The notes beneath the pieces are model-generated. The model did not search any database and was not told the origin of the DNA. It saw only the letters and a list, made by a program, of their open reading frames with translations. 64,000 nucleotides of DNA from Pyrus communis (taxonomy: Eukaryota > Streptophyta > Magnoliopsida > Rosales > Rosaceae), in NCBI RefSeq assembly GCF_963583255.1, contig NC_084806.1, positions 20,750,317 through 20,814,316 on the forward strand, read 5' to 3'. The position numbers were made by a program, and so were the translations under genes. Positions 1 to 11,444 of the stretch are shown in pieces (the first letter of the stretch is position 1; the number at the start of each line of letters is the position of its first letter).

Positions 1-347
1 TTAGTTTACATGTTTACATCAATCTTCTCACATATACCTAGTGTAGGGAGTGTAGTCAGAAAATCTGTGTGAAAATAGAGAGTATATCCGGTGAGGAATT
101 GAGGGATTCTCTAAAGCTTGTTACAACATTCAAAACATTGCTTTGTTTGATTAAATGCGAGCTAGTGAGCGGTAACTACGGTTAAGTATATGCCTGAGAG
201 TAGGGATAGCTAAAATCTGTGGGAGTAGTGGTTTTTAACATGTCATGTTTCATTGGAAATCCCTGAGGTAAATGTTGGAAGGTTTAGGTTGTGTTTTGTT
301 TTCTTTGTTTTGCTCGAGGACTAGCAAAAGCTAAGTGTGGGGGAATT
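1..347 (+). mobile_element. AthA 3' internal non-coding end
   Basis: This is the last part of the internal region of a + strand Athila-type element whose 5' end lies left of the window. It matches the corresponding part of AthC (about 46640-46984) in order and wording. It ends in the purine tract AGTGTGGGGGAATT directly before an LTR start. No coding potential is seen. Confidence 0.85.
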
Positions 348-654
348 TGATAAGAGCATATTTATGCGACTTAGTTAGCTTGTTTTCTTGCATTTACATA
401 GTTAGTTTCTATTTATTATAGTGATTTAAGCTATTTTTTTGTGTTTGTAGGTTTAAATGGCAAAAGAGGCAAGAAAGTGCCTTTTGGAGCAATTTGGAGC
501 ATTTTTGGGCTTGGAATGGATAGCTTGCATATGGAGCAAGGTGGATGGACGAATTTGAAGATCAAAAGAGGCTAAGAACATGCTGAAAATCTAGAGAAAC
601 AAGTTCAAGACAAAGAAGATAAGGAAAAAGCAAGAAACATGGAACATTATCGAA

Positions 655-715
655 ACTACCTTATCTTATCCAAACCTTATCCAACCTTATCTTATCTTAT
701 CCTAACCTAATCTTG
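655..715 (+). repeat. CTTATC-rich tract in AthA U3
   Basis: Several CTTATC/CCTTATC units in a row, about 260 bases upstream of the TATA box. On the other strand they read GATAAG, the core of GATA/I-box sites. A near-identical tract sits at about 61700-61760 in the related LTR. Confidence 0.6.
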
Positions 716-970
716 TTCCACCTTAATTCCAGCTGCAAAGAGGACTTAATTTCGTATTAATTCACCTAAATATTAGGTTTTAGAAGCTCTATCCTTCTCC
801 TACATTGGTGCCGCACCTTTTATCCCATTCCTTCTAGAAATCTGCCACAATACCTTTTCTAGAAGGCCTATTCCCTACAGGTTTTGAATCATTTTCCCTC
901 TTGGTTTCTGCCAAACCCTAGTCCTTTTCCCTTAGGATTGTGCAATCCTTTTCCTTTCAGAAATTGTGCA

Positions 971-980
971 AAACCCTAGC
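971..980 (+). promoter_or_regulatory. Candidate TATA box of the AthA LTR
   Basis: CTATAAATAC lies about 620 bases into the LTR, where the other LTRs of the family also have CTATAAAT. It is the likely core promoter of the LTR, with the transcript start expected 25-35 bases downstream. Confidence 0.65.
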
Positions 981-1822
981 CTATAAATACTACATTCTTC
1001 CACATAAATCAACTACCACCCTCATCCATCCATTCACTCATTCAAGCATTCATTCATTCAACCATCTCACACCACAATTCACACCACATACACCTAATTC
1101 TCTCTAGTACCACAGCAAGGAAGGAAGGAGGGAAGGACTTGTGCTGTGCAATCTGCCATCCAAAGGGAGCTGTGCTTGCCATTGGAGTGTGGAGCGTTTC
1201 TGGGTTCTTTCTATCCTTAATTTTAGTTTGATGTTTATTTTAATTTGGTTTTCCATTATGATGAACATGAGGAACTAATTTCTTTATAGTTGGAGGTGAA
1301 TTCAAAGCCATGATTATATGTTTTATATGAATTGATTACATCCAGTTATTGTTTCTTGAGTCTTGAATGTGATTTGCTTATCTGAGCTATCAAAACTTGT
1401 TTATGTATGTTGATTGAGGGTTGATACTTAATTTGCATGCATGAATTTGATGCTAGAGTATAAGGGAGTTTCACCTAATCGTTATGAACTTATATTTACA
1501 AGTAGTGGAAGTCACTAGTCATGATTGTGTTAAGTAAATCCTTGGTATGAGTATCATGCTTTTCATAGTTACGAATGCCTCGTCAATTCTTATGGTTTTC
1601 AAAGAACTTAAAGACCTTTAATATGTCTTTCTATCATGCTTTTCATAGTTAGGGAACTTGATAAAGATAATTTGGTTGTGATGCGTATCCCATCCAATTC
1701 AATGAGTTAAGGAAAATCTGATGGTTAATTTGTGCTATCACGGTTAACTTGGGGTATTGTCATTCATAGTCTAAAGGAATAAGAACTGGAAATTGGTTTG
1801 TATGCATATGTCATGTGTGGTC

Positions 1823-1827
1823 AAGGA
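1823..1827. repeat. TSD (AAGGA), left copy, of AthB
   Basis: AAGGA immediately precedes the left end of AthB. The same five bases follow the right end at 54553-54557. This pairs LTRs 1828-3838 and 52535-54552 as the ends of one insertion. Confidence 0.9.
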
Positions 1828-3838
1828 TGATGTGAGAATTACTTGACACTCAAATTAAACCCTCGTTTGACAATTGTAGTAGAATGGATAAGTGAGGGAT
1901 CGTTCTAGACCGGGGATTAGGAGGGCTTGCTAAAACCTTCTAAATTGACTTAAAAACATAAAAACACAATATAAAACACTATTTAATGCTCGAAGAAAGC
2001 AAAACTAAAAATAAGAAAGATTAAGACTAAGACTTCAACGAAATAGGGGGGAATTGGATTTGGACGAATATAAACTAAAATGAATACTTGGAAACAAAAC
2101 AAATTGTAAATATGGATTTGACGGAAATGAATGGATGGGAAGCTAGCTAAGGGTTCTTTCTCTACACATGATATTTATGCATATGAAACAATTTCCAGTT
2201 ATTCCTTCATTGAATTATGAACGACAATGCCCCAAATTAACCGTTACATCACTAGTTAACCCTCAGATTTTCCTTATATTATTGGATTGGATGGCATCAT
2301 TCGACAACCCAAAACATTCTCAAAAGTTCCCTACATGTCATCATAATAGAGATACAATCGAAGATCATTAAGAATAATGAAAAGCATAAGCATTGACAAA
2401 GCATTTGCAACTATGACATCATGTTACTCATGCTAAGAATTAAACTTAACGCGATCGTGACAAGCGACCTTCACTACTTTCAAGTATAAGTTAGTAACGA
2501 TTATGTGAAACCTTCTTAAACTTTAGCCACATATTCATGCATGCTAATTAAGTGTCGACCCTCAATCAACAAACACAAATAAGTTAATCATCAAATAGTT
2601 AAGCCAATTGCATTCACGAATCAAGAGTTCATAACCGGAATTCATCAATTCATATCACATAAATAATCATGGTATTGAAATCACCCCTAGCCAAAAAGGG
2701 TTTAGTTCCTCATAACTTTGAAATCAAAGAAACACCTAAACATTCCAACAACTCAAACTTGAATTGTATGAACGTTTAGGCACTCTTCTCTTCCATTCCT
2801 CATATTATAAAACAAAGAGAATTGAATTTAAACATTGAAATCAAAGAAACGCGTAAACATTCCAACAACTCAAACGTGAATTGTATGAACGTTTAGGCCC
2901 TCTTCTCTTCGTCTTCGTTGTAGCACAAGGACTAAGGGATGTTGTTGGTGTGTTGAATGGATTGGGGGATTATGGAAATGGAAGAAATGGAGGAGAAAGG
3001 AAAGGGAATGGTGCAGAAAATGGAGAGACTCACGGCTAGGGAGAAGATGGAAGTGTTTGTGGTGTGTTGTGTATGAAAAAAAATGAGATGTTGAATGAAT
3101 GAATGCAAGGGTATTTATAGGAGTAGTGGAGGGAACATACGGCTATGTCATTTGTAGGTGAAGTAAGTGTGTGAGGTTGGTGAAGTAAGTGGAGGTTGTA
3201 GGTGAAGTAGGTGGATGTTGTAGGTGAAGTAGGTGGATGTTGTAGGTGAAGTACATGTATTTAAATGGTTGAAATGTGTAGATGATTATGAGTGATAAGT
3301 GTATGATATGTTAAGTGATAAGTGAATGATTATGATAAGTGATAAATGAATGTATGATATGATAAGTGGTGAATGATATGTGGTGAATGATAAGTGGTAA
3401 GTGATATGTGATAAGTGATATGTGGTGTGTGATAAGTGATATGTGATAAGTGATTGAGTGTATGATATGATAAGTGGTGAATGATATGTGATAAGTGATA
3501 TGTGGTGTATGATATGTGATAGTGTGGAATGTTGGAATGTTATGCACGGCTAAGGATAAAGGAAAGGTTTAAATGTCCTAAAACTAAAGGGAACAAGGTT
3601 CCAACACTTTGGTCTTTAATTAGGTCTTCAATTTCGTCCAACACTTTGGCTTCAAGCATAAGCTATCCGTCCTTAGCCCAAAAGTGCTCCAAAAGTCTCC
3701 AAAATGCATCTTTTTGCTCCTTTAGCCCTTTGGACCTACAAACACACGAAAATAGCTTAAAGTACTAAAATAACTAAAGAAACATAACGTAAATGCACGA
3801 GAACAAGCTATTTAAGTCGCATGAATATGCTCCTATCA
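1828..3838 (-). mobile_element. AthB 3' LTR
   Basis: In + strand reading it begins TGATGTGAGAATTAC (U5 end) and finishes GCTCCTATCA (U3 start), giving TG...CA ends. On the - strand a CTATAAATA core lies at 3112-3120, preceded by the tandem-repeat U3. The adjoining complement of a polypurine tract at 3839 marks it as the 3' LTR. Small ORFs inside are not genes. Confidence 0.9.
3160..3530. repeat. Tandem repeats in AthB U3
   Basis: Two repeat blocks occur side by side. One is built from GTAGGTGAAGTAGGTGGATGTT units (about 3160-3260). The other is built from short GATAAGTGATATGTG-type units (about 3290-3530). Both are in all AthB/AthD-type LTRs with different copy numbers. The small ORFs read through them (His/Tyr/Ser-rich) are artefacts. 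Confidence 0.85.
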
Positions 3839-3853
3839 AATACCCCCACACTT
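3839..3853 (-). promoter_or_regulatory. AthB 3' polypurine tract
   Basis: On the - strand this reads AAGTGTGGGGGTATT immediately before the LTR start, the expected position for the plus-strand primer. The same tract is present in AthA, AthC and AthD. Confidence 0.8.
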
Positions 3854-6508
3854 ATCTTTTGCTAGTCCTCGAGCAAAACAAAACAAAAGAACACGAAACT
3901 AGACAAAACGAACAAAACACAACCTACACCTTCCAACAATCGTCTCACGGATTTCCAATGCACAAGACAAGTTAAAAATCATTATTCCCATAGATTTTAG
4001 TCATCTTCACACTTGAATACATTCTTAATCATAGTCACCACATACTATTTCACAATTAAGCATTTAAAACCATGTTTTGAATGTAGTAACATGCCTTAGA
4101 GAATTTGCTCAAATCCTTACAAGATATGCTCTCGTTTTTCACACAGATTTTCTGACTACACACCCTAAACTAGTTATATGTGAGAAGATTGATGTAATCA
4201 TAAAAACAAACACTCACATATATGTATTTCAAAGGAAGCAATTTCTGGAGTTAATAAGCATGTTTAGATATGATCTCATGAATGGAATGCTACTATTTAG
4301 ACGCGAGAACCAGTGATACCATAAGCTCATACCAAGTTCAAACTCCACAAATTGAAATACACAACACTCAAGATAGAAGTCAAGGGTTGTAACGGGGCTT
4401 GGGGTATGTGGATAACAAAGAAGGGATATGGAAAACAAAGGTTTTTAAAGAAATAGTGAGCAAAGCATTTGAATCAACTTAGAATTCACTTTTGAATGAA
4501 AACTCAACTTTTGAACAAAAAGGGAGAATTTAGACAATTTACACCCAGAATTGGTGTTTTGGAACCTTTCTTCAATCACTTATTCTTTCATTTTTTTCTT
4601 TTCTCTTGAATCTCAAAACATCAACACTTAAACATTCTCTCCCCCACACTTATTTTCTTTCATAATGTAACTCAAAAGGAATTCAATTAAGTCATGCTCA
4701 CTATCTTTTAAGAACAAGGGTAAGGACGGTCATATTCTAGGTTAGGTGAAGATAAAGTGGGTTAACAAAGAACATGGGTTAACATGGCTCAACGGGGGTA
4801 AAACTTACAACATATACGAAATATGGGAAGCGAGGCTATTTGGCTATGGTGGCAACTACACAACTTCATCTTGATATATGTTATGCAAATCAATAACATG
4901 CTTTGAATGAAATGGGCATGAGTTCTAGCATTTGGAACTATATGATGAAACGCCTTCTAAGTAGTAACCAAGCAAAGAATAATGAGATCATGCAACGATT
5001 TTAGAAAACAAGAAATCACAGATTATACTCTCCAAAGAACGTTATAGGCTCAAGTCTCTCAGGGTTGTAGCATTTGTTTGAGTTCCTTCCTTCAGGCATG
5101 TTACAAAAACTAAATTTTCTTTTATGATTGCATGTGAAGTCATACATTATAACCATAACCAAGCATATACCAAGAGTAAATCAAACTTTTCTCTATGTTT
5201 ATAACTCTTTTTAACAGTCGTGCAATTACAAACCAAATCCTTATCATTGTGTTGGAAGGTATCCTAAGACACAAACACACACACAAAAACAACTTTAAAA
5301 CAACTCTTTTTGGGTTTTTCAAAACAATTTTTCAAATTTTTATGGGATTTTCGAATTTTTAAGACAAAACACACTAAAACAGTTTTAAAACAGTGAGAAA
5401 CAACATGTGAAGTGATAGGTGAATAAATCCCACGAATTTGCATCAAATATACTTAGTTACCCCCCCCCACACTTAAATCAAACATTGTCCTCAATGTTTT
5501 AAGCATAGATTCACACAAAGCATAAGTAAATGCACAAAAAGCACTTAAACATACTAAACATGGCATAATGTAATTAACAAAGAGAAGAGTTTAGAGACGC
5601 AAATCTGGTTATAGAGTGTAAATTCCATCTTCTCCTTGGTAATTGCATTGAGGCTTTGATCTTTGTGATTCCACAGGCTTACTCTTGAACTGGTTTCTGC
5701 CCATCGTTGATTTTCCTTTGTGCTACTTCTTGAACTGGGCAGCAGGAATCTTTTGATCTCCTCCACTTGTTGATTTTCCTTTGTGCTACTGGGCTGGAGG
5801 ATTCTTTTGGTCTTCCCCGAAGGTCTGAGCTTACCCCTTTGGTCTGTTTCTTTGTTCAATCTTTCCAATTCGTATTGAAAAGGGTTGGAGGATAACTCAG
5901 CCTATGTTTGTCTCCACATGCTTCAATGTATCATTTTCACTTGCCTTACTCACTCCCCTTTGCAGAAGTGGTCCCTTCTCCGGAAGTGTATCAACCGTTG
6001 AAGATGACTACTCGAGAGCAACGCTAGGTAAGCAATCAGGAATAGATTCCAGGCAGTTGGCTCCAGAACGGAAGACTGACTCCAAGTGCCGGCTGATTGC
6101 TTGTTTTACTTTGCCATGCGAGTAAGAACAAGGACAAAGAAAAAGACAGGGAAAGAGCATGATATGAGATACTTTTGCTTTTGACCTTGATGATATGAGA
6201 TACCTTTGCTTTTGAAGAAGCGGTGAATGAATCAGCACATGTATTTGTTGTGCTGTTTCCTCCTGGGTCATCTGTACTCCAGACATCTGGTATCATCTTT
6301 TGGGGAAGAAGAAAGAATTTAGTATTTCGAAAGGCTTTGCTGGGAGTGCACCCTCAGAGGTGAGGGAGAGTTGGGCATTTTCTTCAGGTTTGCCCTGCCA
6401 TAAAAGACGAAGGTCGACATATATAGAGATAATAGCAAGTGGTGGTACTTTTTACCTTTGTCGACAAACGTTTTGATCCCGCAACTCTGGCTTTTTGAAA
6501 TAGTGGCG
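3854..6508 (-). mobile_element. AthB 3' non-coding region
   Basis: This parallels the post-pol, non-coding region of AthC in reverse: the segment near the LTR, a CCCCCACACTT tract near 4640, then another near 5460 next to a CAAACATTGTCCTC stretch. I see no env-like gene. A 104-codon frame on the - strand (5554-5868) is partly shared with AthD (28011-28274), but it carries STKENQ internal repeats and has no recognisable domain. I treat it as unproven. Confidence 0.7.
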
Positions 6509-6946
6509 CCTCTTCGATTTCTGAATACGCCTCTTCGATTTCTGAGCAGGTGCCCCTTCGATTTCTGAGCGACATGTGGTAGTGCAGATGCGGCTCCTTT
6601 TGACAAAGCTGCACGCGTCTTCTGAAAAGCTGAGAAAGCGTCGCCGAACTTTGCGCTTGTCGGCTAAAGATGTGTAGTTGCGATGATGGCCTCCACGTGT
6701 TGTCTGAAAAGAAGAACTCTTTTGACAAAGTTGAACACGTCTTCTGAAAAGCTGAGAAAGCGTCGCCTAAATTACGCCGGAAATTCCGGCTTTTTGAATC
6801 GGTGGACGCGTCGCCTTGGCTTCTTATTGAGGTATCGATCACCGCCACAAACACACTCTGAAGATTTCCCATTCTTGAAAATCGTCTCCGGCCCTTCGAA
6901 ATTTAACTCCATCCACCCATTCTCTTTGAACACTTTTGAAAAAAAA
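6509..6946 (+). promoter_or_regulatory. Repeat-rich upstream region of antisense ORF copy 1
   Basis: Three tandem units of CCTCTTCGATTTCTGA type occur at about 6509, 6530 and 6554. A longer unit containing TTTTGACAAAG and TCTTCTGAAAAGCTGAGAAAG occurs twice (about 6596 and 6719). The site matching the TATA-like TTTTTATAGAG of the AthD copy reads TTCTTATTGAG here, so the core promoter may be lost. The layout suggests a self-contained gene promoter oriented opposite to the retroelement. Confidence 0.5.
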
Positions 6947-7640
6947 ATGGCAAACTCATCGAACCTTAGCTTAGATTTGAGTCTCAGCAGCGATCCGGTT
7001 GCGCCCCGTCAAGGTAATGTATGGCGCCCTTCTTTTTTTTCTTCTAACGGTCCTCTTTCAGGTGAAGACTCTGTGATGCAGGACGCCACAACAGCTACAA
7101 TAGTAGCTAGGAACCTCCTCACACCAAAAGATAGTAGGCTGCTGTCAGGACGGTCCGATGAGTTGGCCGTTCAAGAGTCCCTCGCACTTAGTGTTCAGTG
7201 TGCGAGTTCTGTGTCCAACATGGGCCAACGCCTGCTTGCCCGCTCCCGTCAGGTGGAATCATTGATGGCAGAGGTGGAAAGTCTCAAGCAGGAGATCCAG
7301 CAGCTGAAGTATGAGAATAGAAGTTTGCACGTGCTTGCAAACAACTATTCGACGGGCATGAAGAGGAAGCTTGATGAGCTGCAAGAGTCTGAAGGTCGGA
7401 TTCACAGTGACCGTCAAAGGTTCTCGTCTTTCCTCCAGAGGCACCTTTTTTCCTGGCTCATCCAGCGCTTGGCCAAGTATTGAGGCCTGGAATGCTCTAT
7501 CTTCGATGCCTCCCGCTCCGATGCCTTCTGCTCCTATGCCTTCTGTTCCTACGCCTTCCGCTCCGATGCCTTCTGTTCCTACGCCTTCCGCTTCAAGAGT
7601 AAAGCCACGTAGTGGGGCCTCAAGCAAACACCCTTTGTGA
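6947..7640 (+). pseudogene. Antisense coiled-coil ORF, copy 1 (frameshifted)
   Basis: The ATG at 6947 opens a protein beginning MANSSNLSLDLSLSS, nearly identical to the open copy at 29255. It has an N-terminal LSLDLSL (LxLxL, EAR-like) motif, a central coiled coil with Leu heptads, and a tail of Met/Pro/Ser repeats. A run of six T near 7445-7450 has one T more than the two other copies. This shifts the frame to a stop at 7483; the normal tail continues in the next frame to 7640. It lies on the strand opposite to AthB's own genes, between the pol end and the 3' LTR. Function is unknown. I chose the ATG because it matches the other full copy and follows an A-rich leader. Confidence 0.7.
7014..7061 (+). 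other. Intron-like in-frame segment in antisense ORF copy 1
   Basis: A GTAATG donor, TTCTAAC branch-like sequence, pyrimidine tract and TTTCAG acceptor enclose 48 bases, an exact multiple of three. The frame stays open either way. It could be an optional intron (exitron-like) or chance. The same signals are in the AthD copy. Confidence 0.3.
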
Positions 7641-7842
7641 AGCACCATCTTTCTTTGTTTAGCAGTGCCTATCAATAAATCAAACATTTTCTCAATGTTA
7701 CAATCATAGACTCACACAATTAATAAACAAACAAACAATAACAACTAAACAACCTAACAAGGCAGAAACGAAATAGCAACAAAGAGAAGAGTTTTTTAGG
7801 AATCTGGATTTGGAGTGCTTTCTAAGTCTTCCTTTGTTGAAT

Positions 7843-7872
7843 GCATGGGTTGCCTCCCAAGTAGCGCTAAGA
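7843..7872 (-). other. Post-pol GGGAGGCAACCC motif, second AthB copy
   Basis: The - strand reads TAGCGCTACTTGGGAGGC followed by AACCCATGCATTCAAC. It matches AthC 45112-45145 very closely, including the bases after the motif. Copy 2 is at 14071-14100. Confidence 0.7.
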
Positions 7873-8290
7873 CACAAACAAACACCAAAATGACTCAAAT
7901 GACTCTAAAAACACATATTTTTGGGTTTTTCAAAAGAAATTTTTTTTATTTTTTATTTTTATTTTTATTTTTTAAATTTTTATCAAATTTTCGGAGTTTT
8001 ATACCAAGACACTATAAAACACACTAAAACACTCTAAAAACGCTTAAAACAGCAAGAAACAACATTCTAAGTGAAAGGTGAATAAATCCCACGACATTCA
8101 TGCAAATACAAATTGTTTACCCCCCCCACACTTAAATCAAACTTTGTCCTCAATGTTTTAAGCAGAAAGTCACAACAGAGCAAGCAAATAAACAAATACG
8201 AGAAAGAAAGCAAAGTAAAGGCAGTAAAGAAAAAGAAAGGAATAAAAATAAGTCTCTTAAAGGGGTTTCCAAGTTCTTCTCTATTCGGAT

Positions 8291-8338
8291 GCATGGGTTG
8301 CCTCCCACGAAGCGCTTTCTTTTACGTCTTTCAGCCGG
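8291..8338 (-). other. Post-pol GGGAGGCAACCC motif, first AthB copy
   Basis: About 15 bases after the pol stop, the - strand reads CCGGCTGAAAGACG, AAAGAAAGCGCTTCGT, GGGAGGCAACCCATGC. AthC has the same motif 13 bases after its pol stop (45092-45140). It contains GGG/CCC and AAGCGCTT pairings that could form short hairpins. Confidence 0.75.
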
Positions 8339-8352
8339 ACGAGTACCCTCTT

Positions 8353-10066
8353 TTAATCTTCATTTGAGCCCACGGAATGGAAAGGAATGTCTTCCACCAC
8401 TTGCCCCACACCATGCTCGTAATATGGCTTCAACCGATGCCCATTCACCTTGAATTCTACGCCATTCCTTAAGCTTTTTATGTGGACTGCACCATAAGGT
8501 AAAACGTTAGTAACAACAAACGGGCCAATCCATTTAGAACGCAACTTACCAGGAAACAAACGTAGGTGAGAGTTGAAAAGTAACACTTTCTGCCCAACTA
8601 TGAAGGTCTTGGTTCGAATCATTTTATCATGGAATGCTTTGGTCTTGGCTTTGTACATCCGGGCATTCTCATAGGCTTCATTCCGAATCTCCTTAAGTTC
8701 ATTCAATTGGAGCTTCTTATGAACTCCCGCTACATCTATGTCCATGTTGAAAGTCTTCACGGCCCAATGTGCCTTGTGCTCTAACTCTACGGGCAAATGA
8801 CATGGCTTACCATAGACGAGCCGAAAAGGTGACATCCCAATGGGTTTTTTGTACGCCGTACGATATGCCCACAGTGCATCATCTAAACGTAAGCTCCAAT
8901 CCATCCTTGTTGGTCCAACGGTCTTCTCCAAAATTTGTTTGATTTCTCGGTTAGACACCTCGGCTTGGCCATTTGTTTGAGGATGGTAAGGTGTGGAGAC
9001 CTTATGGTTGACATGGTACTTTCTTAGCAATGCCTCAATGGTCCGATTGTAAAAGTGAGACCCTCCATCACTTATGATTACTCTCGGCATTCCAAACCTA
9101 GCAAAAATGTTAGTTTTCACGAAATCTGCAACCACCTTAGAATCGTTAGTACGGGTGGCTTTTGCTTCCACCCATTTAGAAACATAATCAACGGCTAGCA
9201 AGATATAAGTGAAACCATAAGATGGAGGGAAAGGGCCCATGAAATCAATGCCCCAAACATCAAAAATTTCAACATTAAAGACAGGGGTTTGCGGCATTTG
9301 GTCCTTGGTACCTATGTTACCCATTCGTTGGCAACGATCACAAGACATACAAAAGGTTCTAGCATCCCTAAATATAGTCGGCCAATAAAAACCACACTCT
9401 AGAACCTTGAGGGCAGTGCGTTGTGTGCCAAAATGACCACCACATGCATATGTGTGACAAAAGCTTAGAATTGAGTGAAATTCAGAATCATGCACACATC
9501 TACGTACAATTTGATCTGAGCAATACTTCCACAAATAAGGGTCATCCCAAACATAGAAACGTGCATCATTTTTAAGCTTATCACGTTGGTGCTTGTTTAG
9601 TTCATTTGGAATTTGTTTAGCCACCAAGTAATTCACTAAATCTGCATACCATGGTTCACTTACCTCAATGGATAGCAGCTGCTCATCGGGAAAAGTTTCA
9701 GGGATAGGTACGGCATATTCATGCTCCTCGTGGATCATTCGGCTTAAATGGTCAGCCACTACATTCTCGCTTCCTTTCTTATCCCGGATTTCAATATCAA
9801 ATTCTTGAAGAAGAAGAATCCAACGGATAAGCCTCGGCTTTGCTTCCTTTTTCGTGAGCAAGTACCTCAAAGCTGCATGATCAGAATAAACGATTACTTT
9901 AGTACCAATTATATATGAACGGAATTTATCTAAAGCAAAAACCACAGCTAGAAGTTCTTTTTCCGTCGTGGAGTAGTTCAATTGGGCATCATTGAGAGTC
10001 CGATAGGCATAGTATATGACATGTGGCCGCTTGTCTCTTCTTTGTCCTAGAACAGCTCCTAATGCA
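8353..10066 (-). pseudogene. AthB RNase H-integrase, copy 1 (pol fragment)
   Basis: This is the C-terminal half of an Athila-type Pol, open for at least 542 codons. It begins within RNase H ([26 protein letters not shown]; a DHAALRYLL motif). It continues through the integrase zinc finger (H...[17 protein letters not shown]...CMSCDRCQ) and the DDE core ([29 protein letters not shown]), ending GSNED. At the N-terminal side it stops at about 10066, where it joins the interior of an LTR lying on the opposite strand. RT, protease and gag are therefore missing on this side. The duplicate at 33195-34876 is almost identical. Without the upstream half it cannot make a working Pol. Confidence 0.85.
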
Positions 10067-11301
10067 CCACAAACACTTCCATCTTCTCCCTAGCCGTGAG
10101 TCTCTCCATTTTCTGCACCATTCCCTTTCCTTTCTCCTCCATTTCTTCCATTTCCATAATCCCCCAATCCATTCAACACACCAACAACATCCCTTAGTCC
10201 TTGTGCTACAACGAAGACGAAGAGAAGAGGGCCTAAACGTTCATACAATTCACGTTTGAGTTGTTGGAATGTTTACGCGTTTCTTTGATTTCAATGTTTA
10301 AATTCAATTCTCTTTGTTTTATAATATGAGGAATGGAAGAGAAGAGTGCCTAAACGTTCATACAATTCAAGTTTGAGTTGTTGGAATGTTTAGGTGTTTC
10401 TTTGATTTCAAAGTTATGAGGAACTAAACCCTTTTTGGCTAGGGGTGATTTCAATACCATGATTATTTATGTGATATGAATTGATGAATTCCGGTTATGA
10501 ACTCTTGATTCGTGAATGCAATTGGCTTAACTATTTGATGATTAACTTATTTGTGTTTGTTGATTGAGGGTCGACACTTAATTAGCATGCATGAATATGT
10601 GGCTAAAGTTTAAGAAGGTTTCACATAATCGTTACTAACTTATACTTGAAAGTAGTGAAGGTCGCTTGTCACGATCGCGTTAAGTTTAATTCTTAGCATG
10701 AGTAACATGATGTCATAGTTGCAAATGCTTTGTCAATGCTTATGCTTTTCATTATTCTTAATGATCTTCGATTGTATCTCTATTATGATGACATGTAGGG
10801 AACTTTTGAGAATGTTTTGGGTTGTCGAATGACGCCATCCAATCCAATAATATAAGGAAAATCTGAGGGCTAACTAGTGATGTCACGGTTAATTTGGGGC
10901 ATTGTCGTTCATAATTCAATGAAGGAATAACTGGAAATTGTTTCATATGCATAAATATCATGTGTAGAGAAAGAACCCTTAGCTAGCTTCCCATCCATTC
11001 ATTTCCGTCAAATCCATATTTACAATTTGTTTTGTTTCCAAGTATTCATTTTAGTTTAAATTCGTCCAAATCCAATTCCCCCCTATTTCGTTGAAGTCTT
11101 AGTCTTAATCTTTCTTATTTTTAGTTTTGCTTTCTTCGAGCATTAAATAGTGTTTTATATTGTGTTTTTATGTTTTTAAGTCAATTTAGAAGGTTTTAGC
11201 AAGCCCTCCTAATCCCCGGTCTAGAACGATCCCTCACTTATCCATTCTACTACAGTTGTCAAACGAGGGTTTAATTTGAGTGTCAAGTAATTCTCACATC
11301 A
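10066..11301 (+). mobile_element. Partial LTR (R-U5 part), inverted relative to AthB, copy 1
   Basis: This is the downstream part of an AthB-type LTR in + orientation, from about 50 bases after its TATA position to the U5 end TCTCACATCA. It joins directly to the 5' side of the RNase H fragment. It is duplicated at 34875-36111. Confidence 0.85.
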
Positions 11302-11307
11302 AATTTT

Positions 11308-11325
11308 TGGCGCCGTTGCCGGGGA
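11308..11325 (+). promoter_or_regulatory. Primer binding site (tRNA-Asp), copy 1
   Basis: TGGCGCCGTTGCCGGGGA begins six bases after the LTR end. It is complementary to the 3' end of plant tRNA-Asp, the usual primer of Athila elements. It is followed by a non-coding leader and only the first codons of gag, up to 11444. Confidence 0.9.
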
Positions 11326-11444
11326 TTAGCAACTTTGCTAATCCCTTGTCTTTATTTTTATATTTTTTTGTTTTTCGTGCATTCTTATTTCAGATTCTTA
11401 GTTTGTTTGTTTCCTTGTTTTTTAGGTACTGTGTATGACTCGTA

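Larger units (their letters stand above)
348..1827 (+). mobile_element. AthA 3' LTR, left part
   Basis: The LTR starts TGATAAGAGC right after the polypurine tract. It reads as U3, TATA box (971-980), R and U5, and is broken at 1827 by AthB. The rest of this LTR resumes at 54558 after the AAGGA duplication. Joining 348-1827 to 54558 restores text that parallels other LTRs of the family in the window. The total length is about 1.89 kb. Confidence 0.9.
7641..8352 (-). mobile_element. AthB post-integrase non-coding region, copy 1
   Basis: In element sense (- strand) this follows the pol stop. It holds the conserved GGGAGGCAACCCATGC motif twice (8291-8338 and 7843-7872). It also has a G-rich purine tract near 8120 and T/A-rich sequence around 7920-7990. 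The same block recurs at 13869-14580. The stretch around 7870-8165 is itself a diverged direct repeat of 5260-5530, so the antisense-ORF block is flanked by duplicated sequence. Confidence 0.7.

Noticed and set aside
2168..2371. 67-codon ORF repeated at 10758, 35568 and 52875
   Set aside because: It lies in the U5 part of AthB-type LTRs and is repeated only because the LTR is; no start context or domain.
3160..3530. CRISPR-like or satellite array
   Set aside because: Units are imperfect and contiguous, without unique spacers, in a plant LTR; they are U3 tandem repeats.
5554..5868. 104-codon - strand frame, partly shared with 28011-28274, considered as an env remnant
   Set aside because: No signal peptide or membrane segment, internal repeats, and different length between copies; not supported as a gene.
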